From positions 1 through 7,021 of the forward strand of contig CALLYX010000300.1 in the NCBI GenBank assembly GCA_937858775.1: a stretch of 7,021 nt of DNA, given 5' to 3'. The translations under genes were made by a program, and so were the position numbers. Position 1 is the first letter of the stretch; each line of letters opens with the position of its first letter. Below, piece after piece: positions 5,602 through 7,021 of the stretch. Under the pieces are notes generated by a model. It saw only the letters and a list, made by a program, of their open reading frames with translations, did not search any database and had not been told where the DNA came from. This stretch comes from an uncultured bacterium. Lineage in GTDB: Bacteria; Auribacterota; Tritonobacteria; UBA1439.

Positions 5602-6297
5602 ATGGAAAAGCGGATCAAGGTTGCGATAGACGGGCCCGTCGGGTCCGGGAAGAGCACGGTGGCGAAGCGGGTTGCCCGCGCTCTCGGCTACACCTACATC
5701 GACACGGGTGCGATGTACCGCGCGATCGCGCTCAAGGCGAGGCGCGCGCGCGTCTCATGGGACGACGGGAAGAAGATGGCATCGCTCGCCCGGGGAACCT
5801 CCGTCGCCCTCGAGCCGGCGCTGGGGGAGGACGAGACGAGCGTCGTCCTGCTGGACGGGGTGGACGTCTCGAGGGAGATCCGGGAGACCGAGATCGGGGG
5901 CGGGGCTTCGAAGATCGGCACCATCCCCGGGGTGCGGCGGGCCCTCGTCGCGATGCAGAAGAAGATGGCGGAGAAGGGCGGGGTGGTGATGGAGGGGCGC
6001 GACATCGGCACCGTCGTCCTCCCGGACGCGGAGCTCAAGATATTCCTCTCCGGCACTGTCGAAGAGCGGGCGAGGCGCCGCTTCCTCGAGCTCGAGGCGA
6101 AGAGGAAGAAGCCGGTGATGGCCGAGGTCGTGGAGGAGGTAAAGGCCCGCGACCGCCAGGACTCCACACGCGCCGACAGCCCCCTCCGGAAGGCCGACGA
6201 CGGCGTCGAGGTGGACACGACCTCGATGACCCGCGAAGGGGTCATCGCCGAGATCGTCCGCCTGGCTAAAGAACGGGCCCGGCCCCCCGCGGGGTGA
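5602..6297 (+). CDS. cmk: Cytidylate kinase
   Basis: Cytoplasmic kinase that transfers phosphate from ATP to CMP or dCMP, feeding CTP/dCTP pools and recycling CMP from lipid and RNA turnover. The 231 residues (E. coli Cmk has 227) begin with the P-loop IDGPVGSGKSTVAKRVA (9-25). Then come the CMP-binding YTYIDTGAMYRAIAL (30-44), MEGRDIGTVVLPDAELKIFL (130-149) and the lid/active-site region KARDRQDSTRADSPL (181-195), with the expected Asp and Arg residues. The frame is open back to 5401, but ATG 5602 is the start: six G residues (5588-5593) sit 8 bases upstream and the family N-terminus begins there. An out-of-frame ATG at 5594 lies directly against the same G-run and is not usable. Often cmk is next to rpsA, plsC or aroA; here it stands alone, divergent from the regulator gene, with no gene directly after it. 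Confidence 0.96.
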   Translation: MEKRIKVAIDGPVGSGKSTVAKRVARALGYTYIDTGAMYRAIALKARRARVSWDDGKKMASLARGTSVALEPALGEDETSVVLLDGVDVSREIRETEIGGGASKIGTIPGVRRALVAMQKKMAEKGGVVMEGRDIGTVVLPDAELKIFLSGTVEERARRRFLELEAKRKKPVMAEVVEEVKARDRQDSTRADSPLRKADDGVEVDTTSMTREGVIAEIVRLAKERARPPAG

Positions 6298-6597
6298 CGG
6301 ATCGCCCGCGCCTTTTCCGCCCGCCGTCTCCAACGCGTCGGCACGGCTGCTCGCGGCCCCGACGACGCGCCGAAAGCCGAGTGTCCCGCCCCCCGAAGGT
6401 CACGGCGCCCGCCTCCCCCCCTCCACGCGGGTTAACGGATGGCGCCCCGCCGGCGGCCGGATCCGTCCGCCGCGCCGCGCCGTTTCCGCGGACGCGCGCC
6501 CCTTTTCGGGAACGCCCTCCCAGGCCGGGAATATACCCGTCCCGCCCGCGGCACGCGCGGGTCGGCCGGGGGGACGCTTTGAATGAGCGAAAAAGTT
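6298..6597. other. Non-coding stretch after cmk
   Basis: About 300 bases of mostly very GC-rich sequence between the cmk stop and an ECF-type promoter. Open frames here are arginine/proline-rich on both strands, with no recognisable motif, and look like chance frames. The only structure I see is the palindrome at 6451-6472 and a short CGGG-AATATA-CCCG inverted repeat at about 6526-6539. No T-run terminator for cmk is visible. Composition becomes AT-richer from about 6575 onward. Confidence 0.5.
6451..6472. repeat. 22-base near-perfect palindrome downstream of cmk
   Basis: CGGCGG (6451-6456) and CCGCCG (6467-6472) flank an inner perfect palindrome CGGATCCG (6458-6465); only the pair 6457/6466 is mismatched. 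As RNA it could form a strong hairpin about 155 bases after the cmk stop. As DNA it is symmetrical enough to be a binding site. It has no T-run, so it is not a typical terminator. Confidence 0.4.
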
Positions 6598-6625
6598 TGT
6601 AACAAAATCCGGCGCTTCGCGACTA
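6598..6625 (+). promoter_or_regulatory. ECF-sigma-type promoter
   Basis: TGTAAC (6598-6603), a 16-base spacer and CGACTA (6620-6625), preceded by an A/T-rich stretch (GAAAAAGTTTG). A -35 with the AAC core and a -10 of the CGxCTA kind at this spacing are the usual layout of promoters read by extracytoplasmic-function sigma factors. Transcription would start near 6632. Downstream is a strong Shine-Dalgarno-like AAAGGGGG (6645-6652) and ATG 6659, which opens only a 19-codon frame. No ECF sigma gene or other clear target follows before the convergent gene. Confidence 0.5.
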
Positions 6626-6748
6626 ATAAGGGTGAAGAGGTTGGAAAGGGGGTGTCGCATGCGAAGCGACGGAACAGTCGCACGGGCGGGGGTCTCCGCC
6701 GCGTGGAGGCCGGGGTGATCGTAGGGCGCGGCGCGCGGACCGGCCCGG

Positions 6749-7021
6749 CTATTCGGTGTATTCGAGAAAGAGCCTTTTCCTGAAGCCGCCCCGCGCCAGG
6801 CGTTTTTCCCGTACGATCCCCTCGAACGCCTTCGGCCGGACGCGCAGCGCGCAGCGGAACGCCTCCAGGATTTCCGTGAGGTCGACGAGCTCGTTGAGGA
6901 GCGCTGCGCGCCCCCGCGCCCGGAGGAGCTCCGCGGATTCCTCGGCGACCTTCCGCTTCAGCGCGCGGATATAGGCCGCCCGGGAGAGGCTCCTGGTCCG
7001 GCAGCGCAGGCCGTCAGCCTC
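6749..7021 (-). CDS. MazG-like / phosphoribosyl-ATP pyrophosphohydrolase-like protein, C-terminal part (runs off right edge)
   Basis: Ninety codons, open from the right edge to a TAG at 6749-6751; the start lies outside the window. Numbering from the edge, residues 17-53 hold YIRALKRKVAEESAEL followed by LLNELVDLTEILEA. This gives EExxE (27, 28, 31) and ExxD (44, 47) separated by 12 residues, the Mg-binding pattern of all-alpha NTP pyrophosphohydrolases (MazG and HisE-like families). The C-terminus KRLARGGFRKRLFLEY (73-88) matches the RGGF-K-R ending common in small proteins of this superfamily. Such enzymes cleave nucleoside triphosphates or phosphoribosyl-ATP to the monophosphate and pyrophosphate; the substrate here is unknown. 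It converges on cmk and the ECF-type promoter. Both metal-binding motifs look intact, so the gene is probably functional. Confidence 0.8.
   Translation of the reverse strand, partial: EADGLRCRTRSLSRAAYIRALKRKVAEESAELLRARGRAALLNELVDLTEILEAFRCALRVRPKAFEGIVREKRLARGGFRKRLFLEYTE

Noticed and set aside
5594..5629. Short upstream frame overlapping the cmk start (12 codons with stop)
   Set aside because: Its ATG lies directly against the G-run with no spacer, so ribosomes would use ATG 5602 instead.
6583..6783. 66-residue plus-strand frame spanning the ECF-type promoter
   Set aside because: Arg-rich with no motif, covers the promoter elements and overlaps the end of the MazG-like gene; no support as a protein.
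6756..6974. Plus-strand frame of 72 residues near the right edge
   Set aside because: Antisense to the MazG-like reading frame, which has both metal-binding motifs and the RGGF ending.
1..7021. Sigma-54 promoter, CRISPR array, tRNA, transposase or insertion-sequence ends
   Set aside because: Looked for by eye on both strands; GGCAC occurrences lack a correctly spaced GC element, and no repeat array, tRNA-like cloverleaf or transposase motif was seen. A computed scan would be more sensitive.

Overview
The window is a stretch of GC-rich bacterial chromosome, with strongly GC-biased third codon positions. Six genes lie on the minus strand in its left three quarters. One gene (cmk) is on the plus strand, and a further minus-strand gene is cut by the right edge. 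The envelope proton-channel genes (TolQ/TolR/TonB-like) point to a diderm, Gram-negative-type bacterium. The gene set and GC content would fit an uncultured lineage (PVC-like, deltaproteobacteria-like or a candidate phylum), but nothing here fixes the phylum. No mobile element, CRISPR array, tRNA or rRNA was seen.

Layout, left to right. 1-277: start of an unrecognised minus-strand gene running off the left edge. 329-1336: galT-family nucleotidyltransferase (minus). 1417-1725: small CxxC protein of unknown function (minus), with a candidate promoter and a folded structure just upstream at 1758-1840. 1839-3836: a tight minus-strand operon, transcribed in the order tolQ/exbB, tolR/exbD, tonB/tolA-like, with a good sigma-70 promoter at 3922-3951. 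4091-5245: sigma-54-dependent transcriptional activator without a receiver domain (minus). 5246-5601: divergent intergenic region with a good promoter in each direction. 5602-6297: cytidylate kinase, cmk (plus). 6298-6748: about 450 bases without a convincing gene, holding a near-perfect palindrome and a well-formed ECF-sigma-type promoter. 6749-7021: C-terminal part of a MazG-like / phosphoribosyl-ATP pyrophosphohydrolase-like protein (minus), cut by the right edge.

How the genes work together. TolQ- and TolR-like proteins form an inner-membrane proton channel that energises the TonB/TolA-like protein, which spans the periplasm and acts at the outer membrane. No TolB, Pal or TonB-dependent receptor is in view, so the target is unknown. 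GalT (sugar-nucleotide metabolism), Cmk (CMP/dCMP phosphorylation) and the MazG-like protein (nucleotide pyrophosphohydrolase) are housekeeping or metabolic. The promoters and folded structures suggest separate units: regulator; tolQ-tolR-tonB-like; CxxC protein-galT-(unknown); and cmk. This is mostly an ordinary region. I did not find a convincing new system. The items most worth a second look are the orphan ECF-type promoter near 6600, the Tol/TonB hybrid operon and the hairpin in front of galT.
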